Origin: Ignavibacteria bacterium
GTDB lineage: Bacteria > Bacteroidota > Ignavibacteria > Ignavibacteriales > SURF-24
Reading direction: 5' to 3'
Length of the DNA: 64,000 nt
Assembly (NCBI GenBank): GCA_025612245.1
Contig: JAAXKQ010000002.1
Span: forward strand, 186,001-250,000
The notes under the pieces: generated by a model
What the model saw: the letters and a program-made list of their open reading frames with translations, nothing else
Database searches by the model: none
Told to the model about the DNA's origin: nothing
Translations under genes and position numbers: made by a program
In this document: piece after piece, positions 16,517-25,068 of the stretch
How positions within the stretch are numbered: position 1 is the first letter of the stretch
How the letters are laid out: every line of letters starts with the position of its first letter

Positions 16517-17719
16517 TCAAATAAACTGAAGTTTTGTTTCCTTCAGGTATTTTTCCTCAAGCAGCCTTACAATATTTTTTATCAGGTTTCTCCTTAGCCC
16601 GAGTTCAACGGGTATATTAGGATCCTGATGTGCTTCATTTATCTTTGTACCGACCACGAAATGGATGACGTCGCTGTTCATGAGCGCATTTAAGAGCTTT
16701 GAAACGGCGTTATCGCGCCTGTATTCGTCCTGCGTATTGGATTCAAGCACTTCAAGGAGCTTGCCGATGGTTATGGTACCTTCCGTTACGAGGTCAATTC
16801 CCGGCATCTTGCAGCAGGGCGGTATCTCGGGATCATGTTCCTGCAGGTCGATGCTGACGCTACGGTTTAGCTCGCGGGAGATTATCTTAGCCGTCGTGCC
16901 GCCGCAGATTACCTTCTCGCCGTCAAACCTGTCGATCATTTCAGCCATTTCCCTGTCTTTTTCCTTTGCGACCGGTGGGCCCGTTACGACCATCAGCTTG
17001 CGCGGCTTTCTGAAGTAAATTACGCCGCATGTAATGTCGTCTTTAGCCTTATAGCTGTCGTTGTAATAAGCCCTGTCGACTATGTTACGTGCCAGCTCGC
17101 GGGCAGATATGTCGGATTCATTTTTAACCGTCTTAAGGACGTGTTCGATGATCTTATCCCTGTTCCAGCCAAGGGGCATGGACTGGGAGCCCATGCCGGA
17201 CTGGCTGACGCCGTCCGAGAAAAATATGATCCTGTCGCCCATTTGTACAGAGAACTCCGAATAGTTCAGTATGTTTTCCTTGTACCTGTTGAATGAGAGC
17301 TTCATCGGTGTAGCCTGTATTTCAAGCTGCCGGTTGTCGCGAATGAGTATAAACGGGGGATTGTCGTATTCAATTACCCTGATATTGCCCGACTCGGCAA
17401 TATCGGCAATTGTGAATGTGGAATAGCTGATCTTGCGAACCTTGCAGACAGGCAGGGTTTTCATGATAATTTCAGCCGTCTGGCGTATGTCCTTTGAATT
17501 CGAGATGAAGTTGACGGCCATGGTAGCTGTAAGCGTAGCAAGCACGTTTGCCTTCACTCCGCTGCCAAGTCCGTCGGAGAGGACTGAAATGATCCTGTTT
17601 TCCTCCTTTATCTTGTGCAAGAGGAATACATCCCCCCCTACGATCTGTTTATGCTTAAAGTTCTGGTAGTAATCGACTTCTATGAAACAGTTATCTTTTT
17701 CTTTATTCGTTGATATCAT
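16517..17719 (-). CDS. SpoIIE/PP2C-type protein phosphatase linked to the sensory hydrogenase
   Basis: About 400 residues from the ATG at 17719, which lies inside the last codons of the upstream hydS-like gene (17-nt overlap, translational coupling). The N-terminal two thirds form a PP2C/SpoIIE domain, with metal-binding Asp residues in VGGDVFLL, SDGLGSG, FFSDGV and KDDITCG. The C-terminal part (from about residue 240, 'RKLMVVTGPPV', 'VICGGTTAKII') looks like a separate alpha/beta domain. It would dephosphorylate Ser/Thr residues on a partner protein. The gene order hydS-phosphatase is known from clostridial and thermophile group C hydrogenase loci and points to output of a hydrogen or redox signal. 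No cognate kinase or anti-sigma factor is adjacent. Confidence 0.87.
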   Translation of the reverse strand: MISTNKEKDNCFIEVDYYQNFKHKQIVGGDVFLLHKIKEENRIISVLSDGLGSGVKANVLATLTATMAVNFISNSKDIRQTAEIIMKTLPVCKVRKISYSTFTIADIAESGNIRVIEYDNPPFILIRDNRQLEIQATPMKLSFNRYKENILNYSEFSVQMGDRIIFFSDGVSQSGMGSQSMPLGWNRDKIIEHVLKTVKNESDISARELARNIVDRAYYNDSYKAKDDITCGVIYFRKPRKLMVVTGPPVAKEKDREMAEMIDRFDGEKVICGGTTAKIISRELNRSVSIDLQEHDPEIPPCCKMPGIDLVTEGTITIGKLLEVLESNTQDEYRRDNAVSKLLNALMNSDVIHFVVGTKINEAHQDPNIPVELGLRRNLIKNIVRLLEEKYLKETKLQFI

Positions 17720-19433
17720 CGATTTTATCCGTAGAGAAGGATTCAATAATTCCGTTTAAGATCACCTCGGTTTCCGCGGCGTTTTCACCCAGAAGATAAG
17801 CGATCTTCTGAACGGTGGACAAATTCTTTCTTATTACCTGTTTTGCCTTTGTAATTATCTGCTCCTTGCGTACCCAGGGCTCTGTGATATCCCTGAAAAT
17901 GCCCCCCACGTAGCGGTGCTTTTCAATGGTGAAAATTGAAAACAGGAGCACTGAGCCGTTATAGTTTATTTCCTTGCCTATTATGTCTGTTCCGCTATCG
18001 AGCACATTCTGGAAGAGCTTGTAGAAAGGCGCAATTTTATTCAAGAATGCGCCTTCAAGACCCGGTTTAACCTCGAATAGGAATTCGGTTTCCTCTCCCA
18101 TGAGCTTTGCCCAGTTCTGGTTGCTTTCAACGATCTTAAGCTTATCGTCCACGATCACTATGCCAGAAGGCATTGTTTTTATGAGCGCATTGGCTTTTTT
18201 CTGGGCTAGCTGGCGCATATAGGAAACACACATCGTCTTTTCGGATTTCCCGTCCAGGAACGATACCGCAAAGTCGCGGCACGAATTATAGCCGCAGCCA
18301 GCGCAGTTGAGCTCATCCTTGGTGTTGATTTTTCCTATGTCATCCAGGACGGCTCTAATTTCCCTTTCGCTGTATTTTTTTGCCTCAACGGCCGGGATAT
18401 TAAAGTTCTCGTCTATGCATACGGTAGGTTTGCGGGGAATTTCCTCTTCAGGGTATTCGGAGCTGTTTATAATGTTATACCTTTTAACTGCCGTAGCGCA
18501 CCTGTTGAGTGTCTTGGGTCCATTAATGCAGCCTCCCTGGCAGGCCAGAAGCTCCAGGAAGAGATTATTCTTTAATTCAAGCTTGTCTATATCTTTCAGG
18601 GCCGCAGAGATGTTGCTGACGCCCGAGAAGGTCATAAAGTCGCAGTTTGTCACGGGCAGGTTTGCCTTAATTCCTGAGATCATGCCTCCGTCGATCGGGT
18701 AGAGTGAGCCTTCCTTGGCCGTTTCGGGTATAAATACGTCCTCATCGGTACAGGAGAGTTCATCGAAGCTGAGGTTTTCCTCCTTGAGCCAGCGCCTCAG
18801 GTCCTCAAAGGTAATTACTGCATCCAGCAGCTCCGGGTGCTGGTCGGCCTCCTTTTTCTTTGCAATGCAGGGGCCAATAAATACGACTCCAAGGTCGGTA
18901 TTGCCGTACCTTTCTTTGAGCATTTTGCATTGCGTAAGAAGCGGGGAGAGAAAATTTGTCAGGTTTTCTGCACTCTGGGGGTGGTATTTTTTAATCAAAT
19001 CGACCACTGCAGGGCAGGCAGATGAAATAAAGAGCTTTTTCTGGTTGCTGGAAAGGAGCTCGGCCACGTTGGCCGAAACCTCCTGCGCACCGATTGCCGT
19101 TTCAGAGACGCCAAAGAAGCCGAGGCTTTTTAAGGCCGCAATCAGGCGGGATGGCTTAAGTCCGGGGAATTCGCTCTTAAATGAAGGGGCAATTGACGCA
19201 ATTACGCGGCTTTTAAGCCTGAGCAGCTGCCGGACGCGCCCAAGGTCGTCTCTGACCTTCTTTGCTCCCGCGGGGCAGACTTCCACGCAGTAGCCGCACA
19301 TGACGCACAGATCATAAAGGACGGTTGCGCTGCCGCCTTCAACTTTAATTGCCTTTACAGGGCAGGACCGTACGCATTTATAACAGTCCTGGCAATTTGC
19401 CTTTTCCGTAAAAACGGGCTTCATGTAATTCAT
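17703..19433 (-). CDS. hydS: Putative sensory [FeFe] hydrogenase with PAS domain (group C, HydS-like)
   Basis: 576 residues in this order: two [4Fe-4S] ferredoxin motifs (Cys14-24 and Cys43-53); an H-cluster domain (about 75-330); an additional four-Cys cluster motif (Cys377, 380, 385, 402); a PAS domain (about 412-516); and a C-terminal helical segment. The H-cluster cysteines are conserved as Cys140, Cys190, Cys298 and Cys302. The L1 loop, however, reads SSACP instead of TSCCP, so the proton-relay Cys is Ala139, and L2 has GPC instead of MPC (Gly188). Both changes are reported for the sensory hydrogenase HydS of Thermotoga. Low-turnover H2 sensing, passed through the PAS domain to the overlapping phosphatase, is therefore likely. 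The N-terminal start could alternatively be the ATG three codons on. Confidence 0.9.
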   Translation of the reverse strand: MNYMKPVFTEKANCQDCYKCVRSCPVKAIKVEGGSATVLYDLCVMCGYCVEVCPAGAKKVRDDLGRVRQLLRLKSRVIASIAPSFKSEFPGLKPSRLIAALKSLGFFGVSETAIGAQEVSANVAELLSSNQKKLFISSACPAVVDLIKKYHPQSAENLTNFLSPLLTQCKMLKERYGNTDLGVVFIGPCIAKKKEADQHPELLDAVITFEDLRRWLKEENLSFDELSCTDEDVFIPETAKEGSLYPIDGGMISGIKANLPVTNCDFMTFSGVSNISAALKDIDKLELKNNLFLELLACQGGCINGPKTLNRCATAVKRYNIINSSEYPEEEIPRKPTVCIDENFNIPAVEAKKYSEREIRAVLDDIGKINTKDELNCAGCGYNSCRDFAVSFLDGKSEKTMCVSYMRQLAQKKANALIKTMPSGIVIVDDKLKIVESNQNWAKLMGEETEFLFEVKPGLEGAFLNKIAPFYKLFQNVLDSGTDIIGKEINYNGSVLLFSIFTIEKHRYVGGIFRDITEPWVRKEQIITKAKQVIRKNLSTVQKIAYLLGENAAETEVILNGIIESFSTDKIDDINE

Positions 19434-19442
19434 AACGTCAGA

Positions 19443-19700
19443 TTATTTAATTAACACATGGTTCAGCAGTTCCATCAATGATCCCGGGTCCACAAAGCTG
19501 TAGAGTTTCCCGTTGATCCTGATGTTTGGTCCTTTGTTGCATTTATCCTCACAAAGGTCTCCTGCAATTTCTACTTTTTGTTTCAGATTATTAGCCCGTA
19601 CAAATTCTTCGATTACTTCCAGATTCTTATTATTCCCACGCGAAAAACAGGAGCTTCCCATACAGATAACAATACTATTGACAAAGTTTTCCTCTTGCAT
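19443..19700 (-). CDS. Thioredoxin-fold [2Fe-2S] ferredoxin (NuoE C-terminal-like)
   Basis: 85 residues starting at ATG 19700, which has GGAG nine bases upstream; a TTG start ten codons earlier is less likely. Four cluster cysteines follow the NuoE/HydC pattern: C-x4-C in ICMGSSCF and C-x3-C in LCEDKCNKG. It corresponds to a stand-alone thioredoxin-like [2Fe-2S] domain, the same module fused to HydA and HydB here. Its stop is only about 9 bp from the hydS start, so it probably delivers electrons to or from the sensory hydrogenase. It is preceded by divergent rex copy 2. Confidence 0.88.
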   Translation of the reverse strand: MQEENFVNSIVICMGSSCFSRGNNKNLEVIEEFVRANNLKQKVEIAGDLCEDKCNKGPNIRINGKLYSFVDPGSLMELLNHVLIK

Positions 19701-19752
19701 AGCAGTTACTCCATTTGTCTGGGGCTGCAAGAAAGGGAGTTGAAAAAGGAAT

Positions 19753-20391
19753 TTATTTGCTGCCTTTCAGCCTGCTTTCGGCTGATTTAACGAAATAAAT
19801 TACTTTTTCCAGTTCACCCAGCAGGTCGACGTTGTTTATAAATGTTTCCGAAGAGCCTTTTAATTTGAAGGGAGCGAAGTTCAGAACCCCCTTGATGCCT
19901 GCAGAGACCATTGTGTCGAAAACTTCCTGGGCAAACACTTCTGTTACAGCCAGTATTCCAATTTTTATATTATTGTTTCTAACAAAATCCTTAAGTTCAT
20001 CAAAAGGATATACGGGTATATTTCCTTCCCGGTTTATTTTTTCCGGATCAACGTCAAAGGCGGCAGTAATCTGGATTCCTTCGCTTTCGAAACTCTTGTA
20101 TTTCATGAGAGCAGTTCCGATATGTCCGGCACCAACGATTACTGCTTTTTGAAGGACGTCTTTGCCCAGTATGCTGTTAAGCTTGCAAAGGAGTTCATCA
20201 ATCTGGTAGCCGCCCCTGCGGTAACCGGAAATTCCAAATAGTGAGAAATCTTTTCTAACCTGCGTTGAATTAAAGCCAGCTGCATCAGCCAGGTTTTCCG
20301 AAAAAACTCTCTTAAAGCCTAAAATTCTGAAGCGCAGTAATATAGTTTTGTATTTCAAAAGCCTGATAACTGAATTTTTATTCCCATCCAT
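19753..20391 (-). CDS. Rex-family redox-sensing regulator, divergent copy 2
   Basis: 212 residues with the same architecture as the copy at 15623: an N-terminal winged helix (STQVRKDFSLFGISG) and a Rossmann domain (AVIVGAGHIGTALM). It differs from canonical Rex in the first 30 residues. Position: immediately after hydA and its hairpin, and before the mini-ferredoxin, hydS and phosphatase genes, so it heads or belongs to that sensory operon. NADH-responsive control of the sensory module is the natural inference. The DNA site is unknown, because the recognition region differs from the canonical Rex at 25069. Confidence 0.88.
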   Translation of the reverse strand: MDGNKNSVIRLLKYKTILLRFRILGFKRVFSENLADAAGFNSTQVRKDFSLFGISGYRRGGYQIDELLCKLNSILGKDVLQKAVIVGAGHIGTALMKYKSFESEGIQITAAFDVDPEKINREGNIPVYPFDELKDFVRNNNIKIGILAVTEVFAQEVFDTMVSAGIKGVLNFAPFKLKGSSETFINNVDLLGELEKVIYFVKSAESRLKGSK

Positions 20392-20412
20392 TTGGAGTCC
20401 GGATTTAATGCT

Positions 20413-20446
20413 GAAAAATGTGTCCGTACGTTATGTACGGACACAT
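20413..20446 (-). terminator. Hairpin/terminator between hydA and divergent rex copy 2
   Basis: Perfect 12-bp stem (ATGTGTCCGTAC / GTACGGACACAT) with a 5-nt loop; read on the minus strand it is followed by five T. It probably ends most hydCBA transcripts, with possible readthrough into the sensory genes. The symmetry would also suit an operator. Confidence 0.65.
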
Positions 20447-20505
20447 AAAGGAATTCATCCGGATCAATCAATTATCATGCCCGGTAAACGAGCCTAAAGG
20501 CCAGT

Positions 20506-22509
20506 TTACTTTTTTGCCAGTTCCTCGTTCATAACCTGGCAGGCTTTTGCGAGCGTGCATTTTTCCAGTGTGTTGCCGTTTATAGTAACCGAAGGGCCGC
20601 GGTCGCACTGTTCCAGGCAGAAAGTAGCTTTGATGTCAACTTTCTCCTGAAGGTTGTTCTCGTCAATATGATCGATCATTTTGTGCAAAAGATCCTGTGA
20701 GCCTTTCAGATAGCAGCTTGTTCCGACACAAACGCTGATCTGAAGTTTGTCTTTCTCAGAGCCGTTAAGGAGCTGGATGTCGACGTCGGAGACACGGCGC
20801 CTGCTGCTGTAGGATGTATGCAGAAGCTCGTGAGCCTTATGGCTGCCGGCAGATTCGAGTGTAGTGTTATAAGCCTCAACGACAAAAGGATTGTCCTGTG
20901 ACTTATGGATCTGCAGGTTCTTGTCGGCCGAGTAAAGTCCGGCTGTTCTTTTAGCCTTTACGCTCATGTCGAATGTAACGGGCTGTCCGGCGCCGCCGAT
21001 GCAGCCGTTGGGGCAGGACATTACTTCGATGAAGTCGTACGTGCACTGTCCGTTCTTAACTTTCTCGGCAACAGCGCGGGCATTTTTAAGGCCGTGGACA
21101 ACTGCAACGCTGATGTCTTTGCCTGCAATATTAAGGTTCACCTCGCGGAGGCCTTCCATACCGCGCACATCGTGGAAATCGACCTGCTCGAGCTTCTGTC
21201 CGCTGAGCTTTTCATAGACGAACCTGAGGGCAGCTTCCATAACGCCGCCTGAATTGCCAAAGATAACTCCGGCGCCGGTCTTGAAGCCAAAAGGCATGTC
21301 AAGAGATTCTGGCTCCAGGTTATTGAAGAGAATTCCGGCCTGGTCGATCATCTGTCCTAATTCCTGTGTCGTCAGTACGAAGTCCACGTCCTGTACGCCG
21401 TCTTTGGAGAATTCAGGGCGTCTTGCTTCGAACTTCTTTGCCGTACAGGGCATGATTGAAACGATTACAAGGTCTTTCCTGTCCTTTTTGAGTTCTTTAG
21501 TGAGTGTTTCCTTTGCCAGTGAGCCGAACATCTGCTGCGGTGAGCGGCAGGATGAGAGGTTTGGCAGGAGGTCCGGGAAATACTGCTCGGCAAATTTAAC
21601 CCAGCCGGGGCAGCAGGAAGTAAACTGAGGGAGCTTGCCGCCGTTCTCGATTCTATGAAGGAGTTCGCTTGCCTCTTCAACAATCGTCAGGTCGGCAGCA
21701 AACGAGGTATCGAAGATCTTGTCGAAACCAATGATCTTGAGAGCTGCAACGATCTGTCCCGTAGAATCAACTCCGGGAGCCATGTTGAACATTTCTCCAA
21801 TTGCCACTCTTACTGCAGGAGCAATCTGTGCGATGACGGTTTTTGTAGGATCGCTTATTGCCTTCCAGACGTCGTTGATCTCCGACTTTGGAGTAATGGC
21901 TCCCGTAGGGCAGACCCTGGCGCACTGGCCGCAGTCGATGCATTCCACCATTTCGAGTTTTTTGCCGAAAGCAGGCAGAACGGCAGCGTGTGAGCCTCTG
22001 AAGGCAAAGTCAATTGCGCCGATGCTCTGAATTTCGCTGCAGGCCCTGACGCAGTCGCCGCAGAGTATGCACTTGTTAGGATCCCTGAGCAGTGAATGCG
22101 TAGAGTCATCGAGCGGAATATCCTGGTTCATTCTTTTGAACCTGATCTTTTCAACGCCGTGGCGTCTTGCGATGTCCTGCAGTTTGCAGTTTCCGCTTTT
22201 GACGCAGGTCGGGCAGTGGTGCTCGCCGTTTGCAAGGAGCAGTTCAAGTGTGATTTTTCTTATTTCGCGAATTTCCTGAGTTGTGGTCTTTAGTTTCATG
22301 CCCGGTTCAGGCTTTGTTGAACAGGCGCTGATGATTCCCCTGCCTTCAAGTTCAACGAGGCAAAGCCTGCAGGCGCCATAGACACTCAGTTCCGAGTGAT
22401 AGCAGAATGTAGGCAAATCTATGCCTGCTTTTCTGATTATCTCTAAAAGGTTTTTTTCTCCGTTAAGGGGAATTTTTCTTCCATCTATAGTTACAAAATT
22501 ATTTTCCAT
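20506..22509 (-). CDS. hydA: Electron-bifurcating [FeFe] hydrogenase, catalytic subunit
   Basis: 667 residues. Domains in order: plant-type [2Fe-2S] (Cys36, 47, 50, 63); a NuoG-like His-Cys3 cluster (HHCPTCVKSGNC); two [4Fe-4S] motifs (Cys147-157, Cys190-200); the H-cluster domain with L1 TSCCPGW (Cys299/300), L2 MPCTAKK (Cys355) and L3 MSCPNGC (Cys499/503); the small-subunit segment (about 515-575); and a C-terminal thioredoxin-fold [2Fe-2S] domain (Cys594, 599, 631, 635). All catalytic residues are intact. Together with HydB and HydC this is the Thermotoga-type complex that couples H2 to NADH plus ferredoxin. The stop of hydB and the start of hydA are 1 bp apart. The HydE/F/G maturases are not in the window. 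Confidence 0.96.
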   Translation of the reverse strand: MENNFVTIDGRKIPLNGEKNLLEIIRKAGIDLPTFCYHSELSVYGACRLCLVELEGRGIISACSTKPEPGMKLKTTTQEIREIRKITLELLLANGEHHCPTCVKSGNCKLQDIARRHGVEKIRFKRMNQDIPLDDSTHSLLRDPNKCILCGDCVRACSEIQSIGAIDFAFRGSHAAVLPAFGKKLEMVECIDCGQCARVCPTGAITPKSEINDVWKAISDPTKTVIAQIAPAVRVAIGEMFNMAPGVDSTGQIVAALKIIGFDKIFDTSFAADLTIVEEASELLHRIENGGKLPQFTSCCPGWVKFAEQYFPDLLPNLSSCRSPQQMFGSLAKETLTKELKKDRKDLVIVSIMPCTAKKFEARRPEFSKDGVQDVDFVLTTQELGQMIDQAGILFNNLEPESLDMPFGFKTGAGVIFGNSGGVMEAALRFVYEKLSGQKLEQVDFHDVRGMEGLREVNLNIAGKDISVAVVHGLKNARAVAEKVKNGQCTYDFIEVMSCPNGCIGGAGQPVTFDMSVKAKRTAGLYSADKNLQIHKSQDNPFVVEAYNTTLESAGSHKAHELLHTSYSSRRRVSDVDIQLLNGSEKDKLQISVCVGTSCYLKGSQDLLHKMIDHIDENNLQEKVDIKATFCLEQCDRGPSVTINGNTLEKCTLAKACQVMNEELAKK

Positions 22510-22510
22510 G

Positions 22511-24406
22511 TTAAACTCCGGTTATAGCATTTAGTTTGCATGCCTGAGCACAGGCGCCGCATTTAATACAAATTGAGACATTGATCTTGTGGGGCATTTT
22601 CCTTTCGCCGGAAATTGCACCGACTGGGCATTTCTTCGCGCAAACCGTGCAGCCCTTGCATAATTCAGGATTAATTTCGGGAGCGACTAGCTTTTTGCAG
22701 TTTTTAGTTGAGCACCACTTTGAAATAACGTGTTCGTTGTATTCTTTCCTGAAATGCTTGAGCGTCGAGAGCACTGGATTTGGGGCCGTTTTCCCGAGGC
22801 CGCACAGAGAGCCTTTCTTTACAGCGAGCGCCAGTTTTTCAAGAAGGTCCAGAGTTTCAACCGTAGCCCTTCCTTCAATTATGTCGTCCAGAAGCGAGAG
22901 CATCTGTTTTGTACCTTCGCGGCAGAGGACGCATTTGCCGCAGGATTCGTTCTGTGTGAACTGCATGAAGAATCTTGCAATTTTAACCATACAGGTCTGC
23001 TGGTTCATAACTACGAGTCCTCCTGAACCGATCATGGCTCCAATTCCGGTAAGTGAATCGAAGTCCAGCGGCAGGTCGAGGTGCTCTTTTGTAAGGCAAC
23101 CGCCTGAAGGTCCGCCGATCTGAACGGATTTGAATCCTTCTTCAGAGATAGTGCCGTCGTTATTTGTAACGCCGCCGCCAATGTTATAGACAATCTCCCT
23201 GAGCGTGGTGCCGAAGGGGACTTCAATCAGTCCGGTATTTACAACGTGGCCCGTAAGAGCGAATGTTTTTGTACCCGGGGATTTCTCGCTTCCTATTTTT
23301 CTGAACTCCTTGGCGCCCATTCTCATGATAAGCGGTACCGTAGCCAGGGTTTCGACGTTATTGATTACGGTCGGTTTACCCCAGAGTCCCGACTGAGCGG
23401 GGAATGGCGGTTTAGGAGAAGGCATGCCTCTTTTGCCTTCAATTGAGGCAATAAGGGCTGTTTCCTCGCCGCAGACGAAAGCCCCTGCGCCTTCCATTAC
23501 GTGGCAGCGGAGTGCTTTACCGGAACCGAAGACGTTGTCGCCTAAAATTCCTGCTTCTTCGGCCTCATCGACGGCCTTTCTAATACGCTTGACTGCAAGA
23601 GGGTATTCGGCTCTTACGTAAACGTAAGCCTCGTCGGCGCCAATGGCTCTTGAGGCAATCATGATGCCTTCAATTACGCTGTGAGGGTTGCCTTCCATGA
23701 CGCTTCTATCCATGAATGCACCCGGGTCACCTTCATCTCCGTTACAGATAACGTACTTTTTCTTTACTTCCTGGATGCGTGTAAGTTCCCACTTTCTGCC
23801 TGTAGGGAATCCGCCGCCGCCGCGGCCTCTGAGTCCGGCATCGAGAATTTCCTTGCAGATATCCTGTGATGTCAATTCTGTGAAAGCTTTCTTTGCTGCG
23901 CTATAGCCGCCGATGGAGATATATTCATTAATGTCTTCGGGATCGATTGTACCGCACTGCTTCAGGACGAAGCGGCTCTGCCTGGTATAGAAAGGAATGT
24001 CCTGTACGCCGTGGCACTTATCGCCTGTTGCGGGGTCCTTGTAGAGGAGTCTTTCAACCAGCTTGTTTTCTTTAATTGTACAGTCAACAATCTCTTTTAC
24101 GTCTTCGGGCTTAACCTTAACGTACATGATGCCCATAGGCTCAATTGTAACAAGCGGGCCCATCTGGCAGAAGCCTTGGCAGCCGCTTTCAGAAAGGAAA
24201 ATGCCCGGGTGTTTGTCCTCGGCCTTTAATTCCACCTTAACGTTCAGGCCTGTTTCCTGTATATAATTAAGGAATGCCTTGCGAACCTTTTCCGAGCCGT
24301 TGGCCATGCAGCCCGTGCCGGCGCAGATGATAATTCTGAGAGTGGTATTCTTCAAGTTTTCATTATACTGACTGGCAACAGCCTCAAGATTAATTGTTTC
24401 TTGCAT
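22511..24406 (-). CDS. hydB: Bifurcating hydrogenase NADH-binding subunit (NuoF-like)
   Basis: 631 residues. The N-terminal thioredoxin-fold [2Fe-2S] domain (CAGTGC, GCQGFC) is followed by a NuoF core with the FMN/NADH glycine loop GLRGRGGGGFPTGRKW and NGDEGDPGAF, the [4Fe-4S] N3-type motif ESCGKCVLCREG, and two C-terminal [4Fe-4S] ferredoxin motifs (CKGCTVCAKKC, CIKCGACAQAC). This is the domain arrangement of HydB in trimeric and tetrameric bifurcating hydrogenases. It binds NAD(H) and is the proposed bifurcation site. The gene overlaps hydC by 17 nt and abuts hydA, so translation is coupled. Confidence 0.96.
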   Translation of the reverse strand: MQETINLEAVASQYNENLKNTTLRIIICAGTGCMANGSEKVRKAFLNYIQETGLNVKVELKAEDKHPGIFLSESGCQGFCQMGPLVTIEPMGIMYVKVKPEDVKEIVDCTIKENKLVERLLYKDPATGDKCHGVQDIPFYTRQSRFVLKQCGTIDPEDINEYISIGGYSAAKKAFTELTSQDICKEILDAGLRGRGGGGFPTGRKWELTRIQEVKKKYVICNGDEGDPGAFMDRSVMEGNPHSVIEGIMIASRAIGADEAYVYVRAEYPLAVKRIRKAVDEAEEAGILGDNVFGSGKALRCHVMEGAGAFVCGEETALIASIEGKRGMPSPKPPFPAQSGLWGKPTVINNVETLATVPLIMRMGAKEFRKIGSEKSPGTKTFALTGHVVNTGLIEVPFGTTLREIVYNIGGGVTNNDGTISEEGFKSVQIGGPSGGCLTKEHLDLPLDFDSLTGIGAMIGSGGLVVMNQQTCMVKIARFFMQFTQNESCGKCVLCREGTKQMLSLLDDIIEGRATVETLDLLEKLALAVKKGSLCGLGKTAPNPVLSTLKHFRKEYNEHVISKWCSTKNCKKLVAPEINPELCKGCTVCAKKCPVGAISGERKMPHKINVSICIKCGACAQACKLNAITGV

Positions 24407-24908
24407 AACTTTTCTCCATCTCTATAATTTGATCAATCAGTGCTCCTGCTTTTTCTACTGTCATCTGTCCATGTACCTCATCATTTACTACCATAACAGG
24501 TGCAAGTCCGCAGGCGCCGAGACAGGAAACTGTTTCCAGTGTAAAGAGCATATCAGGAGTTGTGCGGTGTTTATCATCGAGGTTAAGCTTGTCCTTTACG
24601 ATTTCGGCCAGGGACATGGAGCCCTTTACGTGGCAGGCCGTGCCGTCGCAGACGCGTATGACATATTTGCCTTTTGGTTCCAGTGCAAAGTGGGAGTAGA
24701 AAGTTGCCACTCCGTATACCCTGGCCGGTGAGAGATTTAATGAAGTGGCTACAAATGTAAGAACTTCCTCAGGCAGGTAGCGGTATTCTTCCTGTACCGC
24801 CTGTAGGATTGGAATAAGCTTTGCCGAATCATTGGAATAACGGTCCAGAATTTCACATACTTTCCCGAATTGCCTTGTCCGACTGAGCATTTGCTTTTCG
24901 GCAATCAT
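24390..24908 (-). CDS. hydC: Bifurcating hydrogenase small subunit (NuoE-like)
   Basis: 172 residues of the NuoE/HydC family. An N-terminal helical bundle ('LIPILQAVQEEYRYLPEEVL') precedes a thioredoxin-fold [2Fe-2S] domain with ligands in VCDGTACHVKGS and SCLGACGLAPV. It is the first gene of the hydCBA unit: an AAGGAG ribosome site lies 10 bases before the ATG, and a 160-bp intergenic region upstream carries a small palindrome. It shuttles electrons between HydB flavin and HydA. Confidence 0.95.
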   Translation of the reverse strand: MIAEKQMLSRTRQFGKVCEILDRYSNDSAKLIPILQAVQEEYRYLPEEVLTFVATSLNLSPARVYGVATFYSHFALEPKGKYVIRVCDGTACHVKGSMSLAEIVKDKLNLDDKHRTTPDMLFTLETVSCLGACGLAPVMVVNDEVHGQMTVEKAGALIDQIIEMEKSYARNN

Positions 24909-24936
24909 TGTTGTTTATCTCCTTGTTATCTATATA

Positions 24937-24951
24937 TTATACTTTGTATAA
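24937..24951. promoter_or_regulatory. Palindrome in the hydC upstream region
   Basis: TTATAC-TTT-GTATAA, a perfect 6+3+6 inverted repeat that overlaps a TATAAT-like -10 on the minus strand, about 30 bp before hydC. It is a candidate operator for hydCBA. It does not match the classic Rex consensus. Confidence 0.4.
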
Positions 24952-24981
24952 CATCTCCTGCTATACACTAATGTCCATTTA

Positions 24982-25005
24982 TAATAAAAGGCAGAATAGT
25001 GCCTG
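24982..25005 (-). terminator. Weak terminator after the canonical rex gene
   Basis: On the minus strand: AGGCA, a 6-nt loop, TGCCT, then TTTATT. The stem is only 5 bp, so rex transcripts may read into hydCBA. Confidence 0.4.
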
Positions 25006-25068
25006 CTATTATGCTGTTAAATGGGACCCTACTGAGAGAAACTCAGGCGGGGCCACTGTTCAACGAGT

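Noticed and set aside
17082-19293. Several plus-strand open frames of 60-190 codons opposite hydS and the phosphatase gene.
   Set aside because: Ser/Leu/Arg-rich composition typical of antisense shadows and complete overlap with clearly identified genes.
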